DNA of 51,123 nt from Falsirhodobacter sp. alg1. GTDB lineage: Bacteria; Pseudomonadota; Alphaproteobacteria; Rhodobacterales; Rhodobacteraceae. This document shows positions 16,646 to 25,874 of the stretch, piece by piece. Numbering within the stretch: position 1 is the first letter of the stretch; each line of letters opens with the position of its first letter. The notes beneath the pieces are model-generated. The model did no database searches. It was not told the origin of the DNA and saw nothing but the letters and a program-made list of their open reading frames with translations. Location of the stretch: positions 440,430 to 491,552 of the forward strand of contig NZ_BBJC02000001.1 of NCBI RefSeq assembly GCF_000739715.2. The letters run 5' to 3'. The translations under genes and the position numbers were made by a program.

Positions 16646-17674
16646 ATGCGCGGGGTGTTTCTGTTTCTGCTGATGATGTTCCCTCTGGCTGCTTTTGCAG
16701 AACAGATCCGCATTGCCACATATAACACCGACCTGTCGCGCAAGGGCCCGGGGCTGATGCTGCGGGATATCATCGGGCGGGATGCGCAGGTGCTGGCCGC
16801 CGCGGCAATGGTGGATGCGACCGATGCGGATGTGATCCTCCTGACCGATGTGGATTATGATTTGCAGGGGGCAGGGCTGAATGCCTTCAATCAGACGCTT
16901 GCCGTGCCCTATCCCCATAGTCTGGCGCTGCGGCCCAATACGGGCATGGCGACGGGGCTGGACATGGATGGCGATGGCCGTTCGGGCGGCGCAGGGGACG
17001 CACAGGGTTTCGGGTTCTTTTCCGGGGATGGGGGCATGGCTTTGCTGTCCCGTTTTCCGCTGGGGGCGCCGCGTGATTTCTCGGCAATGCTATGGGTCGA
17101 TCTGCCCAGTGCCATGCTGCCTGCCGATATGACGGCAGAGGCAAGGGCCGTGCAGCGGTTATCCACGACCGGCCATTGGGATGTGCCGGTGATGCTTCCG
17201 TCAGGGGCGGTTGTCCGGCTGCTGGCTTTTCACGCGACCCCTCCGGTGTTCGACGGCCCCGAAGACCGGAATGGCCGCCGCAATCATGACGAATCGGTTT
17301 TCTGGATCGATCTGATCGAGGGGCGCTTGCCCTTCGCCTCGCCGGAGGCCCCCTTTGTCATTCTGGGCGATGCGAATGCCGATCCGGTGGATGGTGACGG
17401 GCTGCCGGATGGAATTGCGCGGCTTCTGGCCCATCCGATGCTGCAGGACCCACAGCCGCGCGGTGCGGTACGCGATCCTTTCAGGCGGGGCGACGCATCT
17501 TTGCACACCGCAGTCTATGACCGGACCGGCGGGTTGCGGCTGGAATATGTTCTGCCATCCGCCGGAATACCTGTCATGACGGCAGGATTGGCCGGGACCG
17601 AGGGGGATCTTGCGGCAACGGCGCAGGCCGCCTCGCGCCATGTGCCGGTCTGGGTCGATATGGATATCCGTTAG
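16646..17674 (+). CDS. secreted endonuclease/exonuclease/phosphatase family protein
   Basis: The 342-residue protein has an N-terminal signal peptide (MRGVFLFLLMMFPLAAFA, residues 1-18) followed by an EEP-fold domain. The first strand is IRIATYNTDLSRKGPG (about 21-36), with ADVILLTDVDYD next. The metal-site GDANADPVDGDG appears late. The catalytic His/Asp of the fold may lie in LAFHATPP and the C-terminal strand. The substrate (nucleic acid, phospholipid or other phosphodiester) cannot be told from sequence. It starts 38 bp after leuD with no clear ribosome site. Its stop interlocks with that of the convergent FAD oxidoreductase (TTAG, 17671-17674). Confidence 0.8.
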   Translation: MRGVFLFLLMMFPLAAFAEQIRIATYNTDLSRKGPGLMLRDIIGRDAQVLAAAAMVDATDADVILLTDVDYDLQGAGLNAFNQTLAVPYPHSLALRPNTGMATGLDMDGDGRSGGAGDAQGFGFFSGDGGMALLSRFPLGAPRDFSAMLWVDLPSAMLPADMTAEARAVQRLSTTGHWDVPVMLPSGAVVRLLAFHATPPVFDGPEDRNGRRNHDESVFWIDLIEGRLPFASPEAPFVILGDANADPVDGDGLPDGIARLLAHPMLQDPQPRGAVRDPFRRGDASLHTAVYDRTGGLRLEYVLPSAGIPVMTAGLAGTEGDLAATAQAASRHVPVWVDMDIR

Positions 17675-18699
17675 GTGTTGTCCGTGACGCGAAAGCCGTC
17701 CGGAATTGTGTCCCGCCCTTCCAGAACCAGATCGGCCATGACACGGGCAATGCCGGGAGCCATGCCGAACCCGATCTTGAACCCGCCATTGGCGACGAAA
17801 TGGCCGGGGCGATCGGGCCAGGGGCCCAGCATCGGCGCGCGGCTGCGGGCCCGCGGGCGCAGACCGGCCCAACGCTCGATTACCTTGGCTTCAGCGAGCA
17901 TGGGCACAGCGGCCACCGCGCGGGCCAGCAGACCATCCAACTGGCCATCCGTGATCAGATCGATCGTATCCCGCTCGGTGGTGGAGCCGATGGCCGTGGT
18001 GCCATCGGCATGCGGCACGATGTGCAAACCGTCAACAAACAGCTGGGGCGCCTCGGGGGCGGCATGATCCAGCAGCAGGGCCTGTCCCTTGATGCCGGTG
18101 CCCACGGTCCGGCCAAGGCTGCGGGACAGATCCTCCAGCCCGACCGCGCCCGTGGCCCATACGGTGGGCGCGGTGCTTGGGGCCTCGGCACCGATCACGC
18201 CCCCCTTTTCGCGTATGGCTGCCGCAAGGGCATTCAGGGCAAGACGGGGGTGGATGCGACCGGTTAGCGTATCCTCCACCACCAGCCCCGTGGGGGAGGG
18301 CGGGCACCAGACGCCGGATGCCTTTCGTACACGCCAGACAGCACGGCCCTGCCACAGGCTTTCGGCCCCCAAAGTGCGGGCACGGGCCAGATCCACGGCG
18401 GCGTCATCGGCCAAGGGCTGCAGGCGGCCGGTTCGCGCATAGCCCGGATCGCGCCCCGAGGTTGCAGCCACCTTGGCCCAGAACGCCTCTGCGGCCAGCA
18501 GGCTTTGCAGCTGGAACGCCTTTTTCGCATTCCAGTTTTCCGGCACGTGCGGGGCAAGGGCACCGACGATTCCGCCTGATGAACCAGCCCCTATGCCGTA
18601 GGGGTCTGCCACCACCACGCGGGCACCGCGCAGGGTGGCCTCCCATGCAAGGGTCAGTCCGAAAATACCTGCGCCATGGATGATCAGATCTGGTTTCAT
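17671..18699 (-). CDS. FAD-dependent oxidoreductase (DAO family), possible stand-alone MnmC1-type enzyme
   Basis: The 342-residue flavoprotein has an N-terminal GAGIFGLTLAWEATLRG dinucleotide fold and a GAGSSGGIVGALAPH segment. The latter recalls the S-x-G-x-x-G-A-L-x-P region of the MnmC oxidase domain. A C-terminal NGGFKIGFGMAPGIA block binds FAD. In E. coli the MnmC oxidase and methyltransferase are one fused protein that converts cmnm5U34 to mnm5U34 in tRNA. Here the methyltransferase (mnmD) is the next gene, divergent by 99 bp. A function in tRNA wobble modification is therefore inferred. A general amino-acid oxidase is the alternative. Confidence 0.78.
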   Translation of the reverse strand: MKPDLIIHGAGIFGLTLAWEATLRGARVVVADPYGIGAGSSGGIVGALAPHVPENWNAKKAFQLQSLLAAEAFWAKVAATSGRDPGYARTGRLQPLADDAAVDLARARTLGAESLWQGRAVWRVRKASGVWCPPSPTGLVVEDTLTGRIHPRLALNALAAAIREKGGVIGAEAPSTAPTVWATGAVGLEDLSRSLGRTVGTGIKGQALLLDHAAPEAPQLFVDGLHIVPHADGTTAIGSTTERDTIDLITDGQLDGLLARAVAAVPMLAEAKVIERWAGLRPRARSRAPMLGPWPDRPGHFVANGGFKIGFGMAPGIARVMADLVLEGRDTIPDGFRVTDNT

Positions 18700-18798
18700 G
18701 CCTGCCTTCTAGGCCAGATTCCGTAGGGACGAAAGGTGCCGCAGGGTGTTGCGCTTGGGCGGATGAAGGCGCAGAGAAGCCTGAACAGGGGGGGCAAG

Positions 18799-19461
18799 AT
18801 GCAGGCAGATCTTGATTGGCGGGATGGCGGAATTCCGGTTTCGACACGGTTCGATGATCCCTATTTCTCGCTTGTGGGCGGGTTGGCGGAAACGCGGCAT
18901 GTGTTTCTGGATGGAAATGACCTGCCCGCACGGTTCGTGCCGGGTTTCCATATTGCCGAACTGGGGTTCGGGACAGGGCTGAACCTGCTGGCCGCATTGC
19001 TGGCGTGGCGTTCGGCCGGGATGGATGGACCGCTGCGCTTCACCTCCTTCGAGGCCTATCCGATGACAGGTGATGAAATGGCGCGGGCCCTGTCCGCGTT
19101 TCCCGAGGTTGCGGATGTGGCGGCCCCCATCGTGGAACAATGGGGCAGCGGCGCGCGGCACATCACCTTGCCAGACCTGCAGGCCGAAATCATCACAGGC
19201 GATGCACAGCAGACCCTGCCGGCTTGGCAGGGCATGGCCAACGCATGGTTTCTGGACGGATTCTCCCCCGCCAAGAACCCCGAATTGTGGAACGGGGCGA
19301 TGATGGCCGCCGTCGGGGCGCATACGCATGTGGGCGGTACCTTTGCGACCTATACCGCAGCGGGACATGTCCGCAGGGCATTGACCGAGGCTGGTTTCAC
19401 GGTGGAGCGGCGTACGGGCTTCGGAACCAAACGGCACATGACAGCAGGGGTGCGGGGATGA
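18799..19461 (+). CDS. mnmD: tRNA (5-methylaminomethyl-2-thiouridine34)-methyltransferase MnmD
   Basis: MnmD methylates nm5(s2)U34 in tRNA to mnm5(s2)U34 with SAM. The 220-residue product corresponds to the N-terminal half of E. coli MnmC. It shows the IPVSTRFDDPYFS opening, a FLDGNDLPARF segment, the SAM-binding ELGFGTGLNLLA motif (about residues 55-66) and the catalytic FLDGFSPAKNPELW block. The ATG at 18799 follows a G-rich ribosome site and starts just before the conserved region; an in-frame codon at 18736 would add 21 unconserved residues. Its stop overlaps the DMT transporter start (ATGA). Confidence 0.9.
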   Translation: MQADLDWRDGGIPVSTRFDDPYFSLVGGLAETRHVFLDGNDLPARFVPGFHIAELGFGTGLNLLAALLAWRSAGMDGPLRFTSFEAYPMTGDEMARALSAFPEVADVAAPIVEQWGSGARHITLPDLQAEIITGDAQQTLPAWQGMANAWFLDGFSPAKNPELWNGAMMAAVGAHTHVGGTFATYTAAGHVRRALTEAGFTVERRTGFGTKRHMTAGVRG

Positions 19462-20351
19462 CACTTTCATCAACCGGACGGGGGATCGCCTATATGGTGG
19501 CCTCCACATTCATCTTCGCGCTGCAGGATACGGTGACGCGGCGGTTGGCCCTGGGGAACGACATTTCCGTCGTGCTGATGATCCGCTACTGGTTCTTTGC
19601 GCTGTTCGTGGTGGCCATCGCCATGCGGGCGCCGGGGGGAATACGCCGCGTATTGCGTCCGCATTTCCCGAAGATCCAGTTCGTACGCGGTCTGCTGCTG
19701 ATCTCCCAGATCTTTCTGATGACCTTTTCCTTTGTAAAGCTGGGGCTGGTCGCGTCCCATTCAATCGCGGTGTCCTTTCCGCTGATGGTGGCGGCTCTGT
19801 CGGGGCCGGTCCTGGGGGAATATGTGGGGTGGCGCCGCTGGACCGCAGTGGCCGTGGGCGCGGTCGGAATCCTCGTGATCCTGAATCCCGGCGCGGGTGT
19901 GCTGTCGGTATGGTCGTTCCTGCCGATTTTCGGTGCGCTCTCATTTGCCCTTTATGCGCTGCTGACACGATATGTCGCGGCCAAGGACGGATCGGCGGTC
20001 AGCTTTTTCTGGGCGGGGATCACGGGGGCCGTGGTTACGACAGCACTGGGCCTGCACTCGTGGGAGCCGCTTTCGCCTGATGCATGGCCGTATATGCTGA
20101 CCCTGTGCTGCACCAGCGTTGCAGGGCATTGGTGTGTGATCCGTGCCTATGACTATGCCGAGGCCAGTGCCGTACAGCCGTTTTCATTCCTGCAGCTGGT
20201 CTGGATCATGGGGATCGGTGTCCTTTTCATCGGGGAAACGCTGACGCTGAACATGATCATCGGGGCAGCCATTGTGGTCAGCGCGGGGTTGTTCACGCTG
20301 TGGCGGGCCGGCCGCAAGGGGGAGGCCGCTACCCCCGTAGCTCGTCCGTGA
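19458..20351 (+). CDS. DMT superfamily (EamA) transporter
   Basis: The 297-residue inner-membrane protein has ten hydrophobic segments in two EamA repeats. The first repeat begins at STGRGIAYMVASTFIFALQD and the second around SVWSFLPIFGALSFALYALL. It has the short N-terminus and basic C-terminus of drug/metabolite exporters. The substrate is unknown. The ATG overlaps the mnmD stop by 4 bp. Its last 23 bp overlap the 3' end of the convergent lytic transglycosylase gene. Confidence 0.88.
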   Translation: MTLSSTGRGIAYMVASTFIFALQDTVTRRLALGNDISVVLMIRYWFFALFVVAIAMRAPGGIRRVLRPHFPKIQFVRGLLLISQIFLMTFSFVKLGLVASHSIAVSFPLMVAALSGPVLGEYVGWRRWTAVAVGAVGILVILNPGAGVLSVWSFLPIFGALSFALYALLTRYVAAKDGSAVSFFWAGITGAVVTTALGLHSWEPLSPDAWPYMLTLCCTSVAGHWCVIRAYDYAEASAVQPFSFLQLVWIMGIGVLFIGETLTLNMIIGAAIVVSAGLFTLWRAGRKGEAATPVARP

Positions 20352-22251
20352 CACGCACCGGAATGGGAACGCCGGCCAGCTTGGCCCGATAGATCACAAG
20401 AGATTCCACGACGCGCATCACATAGGTGCGCGTTTCCCCGTAGGGAATATCCTCTACCCAATCCACGATATCGACATTCGGATCGCGCGGATCCCCAAGG
20501 GATTCGATCCACGCACGAGAGCGTCCCGGCCCTGCGTTATACCCCGATGCCACCAGCGCGACCGAAGGGCCGAACTCTTCTACCAGCCTTTGCAGATAGC
20601 TAGCGCCAAGGCGCACGTTATATCCGGGTTCCTCGGTCAGACGGGCCACGGAATACTGTGTGCCCAGCTTGTCTGCCATCAGGCTGGCGGTGCCGGGCAG
20701 CAACTGCATCAACCCGCGGGCACCGGCAGGGCTGATGACCTTCGGATCGAATTCGGATTCGCGGCGCGAGATAGCCAGTGCGAAGGCCCGTGTCACGGCC
20801 AGCCCCTCGGGCACCATCGACGGGGTGGGATAATAAGCGCCATGCAGCATCACCCCGCGATAGGCGGCCTGTTTGGCGATGCTGAGGGCGATGTTCGGCT
20901 CATCCATTTCCAGTGCCATATCGGCAAGGCTTTCCAGATCATCGCCGCTTTGGGTTTCCGCCAGATGCAGGATGAACCTGCGGCCCAGCTGGAAATCCCC
21001 TGCCGCCAGCAATTGCTGTGCCGCATTCAGGACGCTGGAATTGGCAAAGCCTGCCCGCTGCCAGTTGGAGGCGGGGGGCGGTGCCAGCCATGCCGGATCT
21101 GTCAGTCGGCCCAGATGCTCGGCCGCCAGCAGCCCGTAATAGGCCGAGGATTGCGCCGCGGCCCGCTCGAATTCTTGCGTTGCGGCGGCCGTATCGCCCA
21201 TCGCTTCATAGGCGCGGCCCTTCCAGTAATAGGCGCGCGACAGGCTGATCTCTGTGCTGACGCCCTCTTCCAGATGGCTGAAATGTTCCAGCGCCAAGGC
21301 GGGGTTGTTCAGACGGCGCAGGGCGATATGGCCGGCTAGAAATTCCAGATCGGCAAAGCTGCCTCCCTCGGTCAGCTGATGCTCCTTGGCCAGTTTATAG
21401 GCCAGATCAGGGTCCGAATCCTTCAGCTCTCGTACCAGATAAATGCGATAGCGTGCCCAGCGTTCGGGCTGGCCAAGCCCGTTCGGGTCGGCATCCTGCT
21501 GTTCCAGCAGTTCGGCGGCATCGGCGTCGCGCCCTGCACGGATGCGCCAGGCGAAACGTTCGTAAACCAGCCCCGGATCGGTTGCGAACAGGTCGGGGAC
21601 GGCATTGATCAAATCATCGACCCCAGTGGCACCACTGCGCAAGGCAATGCGTGCCCGGGTCAGGGCCTGCCATTCGAACGGCAGATGCGGGATCATCTGC
21701 GCAGCTTCGTCCAGTTCGCCCGCCCACAGCAGGCGGTCCGTGCGCGCAATGTTGCCCGCCGCCAAGGCCGAAGGATACATCCGCAGAATTTCGTCCTGCT
21801 GTTCCTCGGTGAATGACAGGGTGGCCCATGCTTGCACGGCAACCTGCTCGGCCAGATCGTTGCGGCCCTGTGCCAGCCACGCGCGGGACAGCGTGATCGC
21901 CCCTTCTGCAGTTTGCGGCGCATAGGTCCGGAAATAATCCGTGATGCGCTGGGCATCCGTGGTCGTGGCCAGCGTGGCCTCGCCCTTTTCGTGCATCAGG
22001 GGAAGGCCGGGCCAATCGGCACGGCGGGCAAGGAACATCTCGTATTCCTGAAGTGTTCCATCCCCCGCCCGCAGGCGTTGCCATTCGATGATATCCTTGG
22101 CGATCTGCCCGTCGGCCACCGCGATGGCACCCGACCAATCGCGGGTCGCCGCCAGTTTCAGGGCCGCTGCAAGGCCGCTATCGGCATCTTGTGCCCAAAG
22201 CGGCAGGGGGGCGGTCAGGGCAAGGCACAGGGCAAGGGCAATCGGTTTCAT
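20329..22251 (-). CDS. slt: soluble lytic murein transglycosylase (Slt70-like)
   Basis: The 640-residue periplasmic enzyme cleaves the MurNAc-GlcNAc bond of peptidoglycan with formation of 1,6-anhydro ends. A signal peptide covers residues 1-20 (ending PLWA-Q). A long alpha-superhelical U-domain (about 25-470) holds repeated tetratricopeptide-like helices. The C-terminal goose-type lysozyme domain (about 480-620) has catalytic E498 in [10 protein letters not shown], then [16 protein letters not shown] and [10 protein letters not shown]. The ATG at 22249-22251 marks the signal peptide, so the longer open frame upstream is ignored. It diverges from dapA by 134 bp. Confidence 0.93.
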   Translation of the reverse strand: MKPIALALCLALTAPLPLWAQDADSGLAAALKLAATRDWSGAIAVADGQIAKDIIEWQRLRAGDGTLQEYEMFLARRADWPGLPLMHEKGEATLATTTDAQRITDYFRTYAPQTAEGAITLSRAWLAQGRNDLAEQVAVQAWATLSFTEEQQDEILRMYPSALAAGNIARTDRLLWAGELDEAAQMIPHLPFEWQALTRARIALRSGATGVDDLINAVPDLFATDPGLVYERFAWRIRAGRDADAAELLEQQDADPNGLGQPERWARYRIYLVRELKDSDPDLAYKLAKEHQLTEGGSFADLEFLAGHIALRRLNNPALALEHFSHLEEGVSTEISLSRAYYWKGRAYEAMGDTAAATQEFERAAAQSSAYYGLLAAEHLGRLTDPAWLAPPPASNWQRAGFANSSVLNAAQQLLAAGDFQLGRRFILHLAETQSGDDLESLADMALEMDEPNIALSIAKQAAYRGVMLHGAYYPTPSMVPEGLAVTRAFALAISRRESEFDPKVISPAGARGLMQLLPGTASLMADKLGTQYSVARLTEEPGYNVRLGASYLQRLVEEFGPSVALVASGYNAGPGRSRAWIESLGDPRDPNVDIVDWVEDIPYGETRTYVMRVVESLVIYRAKLAGVPIPVRVTDELRG

Positions 22252-22385
22252 GCGGCGGAGTGTGTCAAAGCATCGTCGGCGCGGCAACACACAAGCGCGC
22301 CAGCTTGGCAAAGCAGGACAAGGCGCGTATGGAAGGCTGGTTTGCAGCAGGGCGAATCCCGCCCGATATCCGGAGAGTTTGCGCC

Positions 22386-23261
22386 ATGATCAAGGGTTCC
22401 ATTCCTGCCCTCGTGACGCCGTTCAAGAACGGCGCCCTGGATCTGGACACGCTGAAGAAGCTGGTCGACTGGCATATTGCCGAGGGATCCTCCGGTCTGG
22501 TGCCCGTTGGAACAACCGGTGAAAGCCCGACCCTGACGCATGAAGAGCATCAGACAGTGGTGGCCGAGGTGGTGAAATACGCCGCCGGACGCGTGCCGGT
22601 CATTGCCGGCGCCGGATCGAATTCCACGACCGAGGGCATCCAGCTGATCCGCCATGCGGCCGAAGTGGGCGCGGATGCGGCGCTGATCGTGACCCCCTAT
22701 TACAACCGTCCGACACAGGCCGGCATGATCGCGCATTTCACCGCATTGCATGACAGCTGTGATCTGCCGATCATCATCTACAATATCCCCGCCCGCTCGG
22801 TCGTGGATATGACCCCCGACACGATGGGCCAGCTTGCAAAACTGCCGCGGATCATCGGCGTCAAGGATGCAACAGGCCGGTTGGAGCGTGTCAGCCAGCA
22901 GCGCATCACCTGTGGCAAGGATTTCGTGCAGCTGTCGGGGGAGGATGCGACCGCCCTTGGGTTCAACGCGCATGGCGGTGTCGGGTGTATTTCCGTGACG
23001 GCCAATGTGGCGCCGCGGTTGTGCGCCGAATTCCAGGCGGCCACCCTTGCCGGGGATTATGCCAAGGCGCTGACCTATCAGGATCGCCTGATGCCCCTGC
23101 ATGAGGCGATTTTCCTGGAGCCGGGCCTGTCGGGGGCGAAATACGCAATGTCCCGTCTGGGCCTGTGCGGGGATGAGGTGCGGTTGCCGATCCTGCCGGT
23201 GATCGACGGGGTCAAGGCGCGGATCGATGCGGCCCTTCGCCATGCGGGGCTTTTGAACTGA
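22386..23261 (+). CDS. dapA: 4-hydroxy-tetrahydrodipicolinate synthase
   Basis: DapA condenses pyruvate with aspartate semialdehyde in the first committed step to lysine and diaminopimelate. The 291-residue TIM barrel has the [14 protein letters not shown] block, YYNRPTQAG, the catalytic tyrosine in YNIPAR (Y132) and the Schiff-base lysine K160 in VKDATG. A GGAGAG ribosome site precedes the ATG by about 9 nt. It leads a run of four co-directional genes (dapA, smpB, sseA, aminotransferase). Confidence 0.96.
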   Translation: MIKGSIPALVTPFKNGALDLDTLKKLVDWHIAEGSSGLVPVGTTGESPTLTHEEHQTVVAEVVKYAAGRVPVIAGAGSNSTTEGIQLIRHAAEVGADAALIVTPYYNRPTQAGMIAHFTALHDSCDLPIIIYNIPARSVVDMTPDTMGQLAKLPRIIGVKDATGRLERVSQQRITCGKDFVQLSGEDATALGFNAHGGVGCISVTANVAPRLCAEFQAATLAGDYAKALTYQDRLMPLHEAIFLEPGLSGAKYAMSRLGLCGDEVRLPILPVIDGVKARIDAALRHAGLLN

Positions 23262-23301
23262 TCTGGACGCGGGGCCTTCCCGCGCCTATCTGTTTCCCAT
23301 C

Positions 23302-23769
23302 ATGAAAATATCCGACCCCAACAGCAAACTGATTTCCGAGAACCGCCGCGCGCGGTTCGATTACGCAATCGAGGATGACATCGAGGCGGGGATCATGCTC
23401 CTCGGTTCCGAGGTGAAGTCGCTTCGTCAGGGCGGTTCCAATATTGCCGACAGCTATGCCAGCGTCGAGGGCGGTGAGCTGTGGCTGATCAACGGCTATA
23501 TCGCGCCCTATCTTCAGGCCAAAACCTGGGGGCATGAGGAGCGCCGCCGCCGCAAGCTGCTTGTCAGCCGCAAGGAAATGTCCCGTCTGTGGAATGCAAC
23601 CAAGCGCGAGGGCATGACGCTTGTGCCTTTGCGCATGTATTTCAACGAACGCGGCATGGTGAAGATCAAGATCGGCGTGGCAAAGGGCAAGAAGGCCGCG
23701 GACAAGCGGCAGACCTCGGCCAAACGGGATTGGGACCGGCAGAAGGCGCGGCTCTTGAAGCAGGGCTGA
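23302..23769 (+). CDS. smpB: SsrA-binding protein SmpB
   Basis: SmpB delivers tmRNA to stalled ribosomes for trans-translation. The 155-residue basic beta-barrel protein shows the family features: [29 protein letters not shown] near the N-terminus (given here as one block of residues about 14-42), the INGYIAPY strand and the C-terminal basic tail ending [15 protein letters not shown]. It starts 40 bp after dapA with no obvious Shine-Dalgarno sequence. The tmRNA gene is not in the window. Confidence 0.96.
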   Translation: MKISDPNSKLISENRRARFDYAIEDDIEAGIMLLGSEVKSLRQGGSNIADSYASVEGGELWLINGYIAPYLQAKTWGHEERRRRKLLVSRKEMSRLWNATKREGMTLVPLRMYFNERGMVKIKIGVAKGKKAADKRQTSAKRDWDRQKARLLKQG

Positions 23770-23805
23770 CCGGCGGTTACCTATCGGGGCCGGAGGTGCC
23801 CCAAC

Positions 23806-24648
23806 ATGGCCGACGATCCCAAGACGCTTGTTTCTACCGCATGGCTTGCCGAACGGCTGGCCGAAGTCATCGTGCTGGATGCCACATGGTATCTGCCCAC
23901 CGAAAACCGCGATGCGCGCGCCGAGTATGATGCGATGCACATCCCCGGCGCCCGGTTTTTCGACCTGGATGCTATTTCCGATCCCGATGGCCAATCCTCG
24001 CACATGGCTCCGCCGCCGGCGCTGTTCGCAAAGGCGATGGAGGATTTCGGTATCCGCACCGGTAAGCAGGTGGTGGTATATGACACTGCTGGCCTGTTTT
24101 CGGCGGCCCGGGTCTGGTGGCTGTTCCGCCTGATGGGCCACGAGAATGTGGCCGTGCTGGATGGCGGGTTTCCGAAATGGCGCGCCGAGTGCCTGCCCGT
24201 CAGTGCCGAAGCCCCCGAAATTGCCCCCGCCGAATATACCGCCACGCAAAACAACACGCTGGTGCGGAACAAGGCCGAGGTAGCGGCAACGCTGGACACC
24301 GGTTCAGCCCAGATTGTCGATGCCCGTGCGGCGGCCCGCTTTCGCGGGGATGCCCCCGAACCCCGCGCAGGTTTGCGTGCAGGCCATATTCCGGGTGCGA
24401 AAAATGTGCCCTATGGCGCGGTACTGACCGAGGCCAAGACCATGCTGCCGCCGGAACAGTTGCGCCAGGTGTTTACCGGGGCGGGGGTGGATCTGACGCG
24501 TCCGATCATCACCTCTTGCGGTTCGGGGGTCACGGCTGCGGTTCTGTTTCTGGCCTTGGAGCGGGCGGGCCATCAGGGGCATGCGCTTTATGATGGATCA
24601 TGGGCCGAATGGGGCGCCGATGCCTCGCTGCCGCTGGAGCAGGGGTGA
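23806..24648 (+). CDS. sseA: 3-mercaptopyruvate sulfurtransferase
   Basis: The 280-residue enzyme has two rhodanese domains (about 8-125 and 150-275). The active-site loop CGSGVTA begins at C238; this sequence is typical of mercaptopyruvate rather than thiosulfate sulfurtransferases. The inter-domain HIPGAKN motif is present. It transfers sulfur from 3-mercaptopyruvate to acceptors such as thioredoxin. It starts 36 bp after smpB and overlaps the aminotransferase start by one base (TGATG). Confidence 0.93.
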   Translation: MADDPKTLVSTAWLAERLAEVIVLDATWYLPTENRDARAEYDAMHIPGARFFDLDAISDPDGQSSHMAPPPALFAKAMEDFGIRTGKQVVVYDTAGLFSAARVWWLFRLMGHENVAVLDGGFPKWRAECLPVSAEAPEIAPAEYTATQNNTLVRNKAEVAATLDTGSAQIVDARAAARFRGDAPEPRAGLRAGHIPGAKNVPYGAVLTEAKTMLPPEQLRQVFTGAGVDLTRPIITSCGSGVTAAVLFLALERAGHQGHALYDGSWAEWGADASLPLEQG

Positions 24649-25822
24649 TGTTCGAAAAGCTGGGCCCGCAGGCCCCTGACGGCATTCTGCGCCTGATGCA
24701 GATGTTCCGTGACGATACCCGTACGCAAAAAATCGACCTCGGGGTGGGCGTGTACCGTGATGCCTCGGGGCAGACGCCGGTGATGCGCGCAGTGCGTGAA
24801 GCCGCCCGCCGCATCTGGGAGGTAGAGGAGACGAAGGTCTATACCGCCATGACGGGGGATCAGACCTTTCTGGCGGAAATGCAGCAGCTGATTCTCGGGA
24901 ACGTGGAGCTTTCCCTGATGGGGGCCGCAGTGGCCACGCCGGGCGGGACCGGTGCACTGCGGCAGGCGTTCGAGCTTGTCCGGCGCACATCTTCTACCGT
25001 GACGGTCTGGCTGTCGGCACCGACATGGCCCAACCATCCGGCAATGCTGGACGGAATGGGAATGGCCCACCGGGAGTACCGCTATTTCAACGCCGAAACC
25101 GGCGGTCTGGATATCGAAGGGATGCTGGCGGATCTGGAGCAGGTGGCGCGCGGGGATGTCGTTCTGCTGCACGGCTGCTGCCATAATCCGACAGGGGCCA
25201 ATCTGACGCCTGCCCAGTGGATGCAGGTTGCCCGGGTTCTGGAGCAGCGGGGCGCCGTGGCCTTGATCGACTTGGCCTATCAGGGTTTCGGCGATGGCAT
25301 GGAAGAGGATGCGCTGGCGACCCGCAGGCTGGTTGCCCATCTGCCCGAGGTGCTGATCGCGGCCTCATGTTCCAAGAATTTCGGTGTTTATCGTGAGCGG
25401 ACAGGGATCCTGATCGCCACGGGGGCGAGCGTGATGTGGTGCAGGCCAATCTGACCTCCCTCAACCGGTTGGCCTATTCCTTTCCACCGGATCACGGGGC
25501 ACGATTGGTCTCCACGGTGCTGCAATCTCCCGATCTGCGGGCGGATTGGCTGGCCGAGGTGGAGGGCATCCGCCAAGGCATGATCAGCGTGCGGGAGGCG
25601 CTTGCACAGGCATTGCGCGCAGAGTGCCGGACGGACCGCTTCGGGTTCGTGGCAGAGCATCGGGGCATGTTCTCACGCCTCGGGCTGACGGTGCCGCAAG
25701 TCGATACGCTGCGCGAGCGGTATGGCATCTATATGCTGGGTGACAGCCGGATGAATGTGGCGGGCCTGACCACGGCAACGGTGCCGGTTCTGGCCCGTGC
25801 CATTGCCGAGGTGACTGCCTGA
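24648..25822 (+). pseudogene. aromatic/aspartate aminotransferase (AspC/TyrB class I fold), broken by a one-base frameshift
   Basis: The first frame (ATG 24648 to TGA 25454, 268 residues) encodes the N-terminal and PLP-binding parts of a class I aminotransferase. It contains GVGVYRDASGQTPVM, HNPTGANLT, the LIDLAYQGFGDG block and the PLP lysine K243 in SCSKNFGVYRERTG. The family homology then moves to another frame (E-R-D-V-V-Q-A-N-L...) that runs to 25822 and holds the substrate-carboxylate arginine in GDSRMNVAGL. One extra G in the run at 25421-25425 would restore a single protein of 391 residues, the usual length. Either the gene is inactivated or the assembly lost a G. No programmed-frameshift signal stands out. 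Without the C-terminal part, the 268-residue product should be inactive. Confidence 0.85.
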
Positions 25823-25828
25823 ACGCAA

Positions 25829-25856
25829 ACAGGGCGGAGCCGAAGCTCCGCCCTGT
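25829..25856. terminator. bidirectional intrinsic terminator between the aminotransferase and amtB
   Basis: A perfect 12-bp stem (25829-25840 with 25845-25856) has a CGAA loop, which reads UUCG on the minus strand. It lies between two convergent genes, 7 bp and 18 bp from their stops. Confidence 0.85.
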
Positions 25857-25874
25857 TCTGGAAATGCCCTGCAC

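Noticed and set aside
25400-25460. Programmed ribosomal frameshift in the aminotransferase gene
   Set aside because: No classic slippery heptamer and no clear downstream stem or stimulatory Shine-Dalgarno element. A missing G is simpler.
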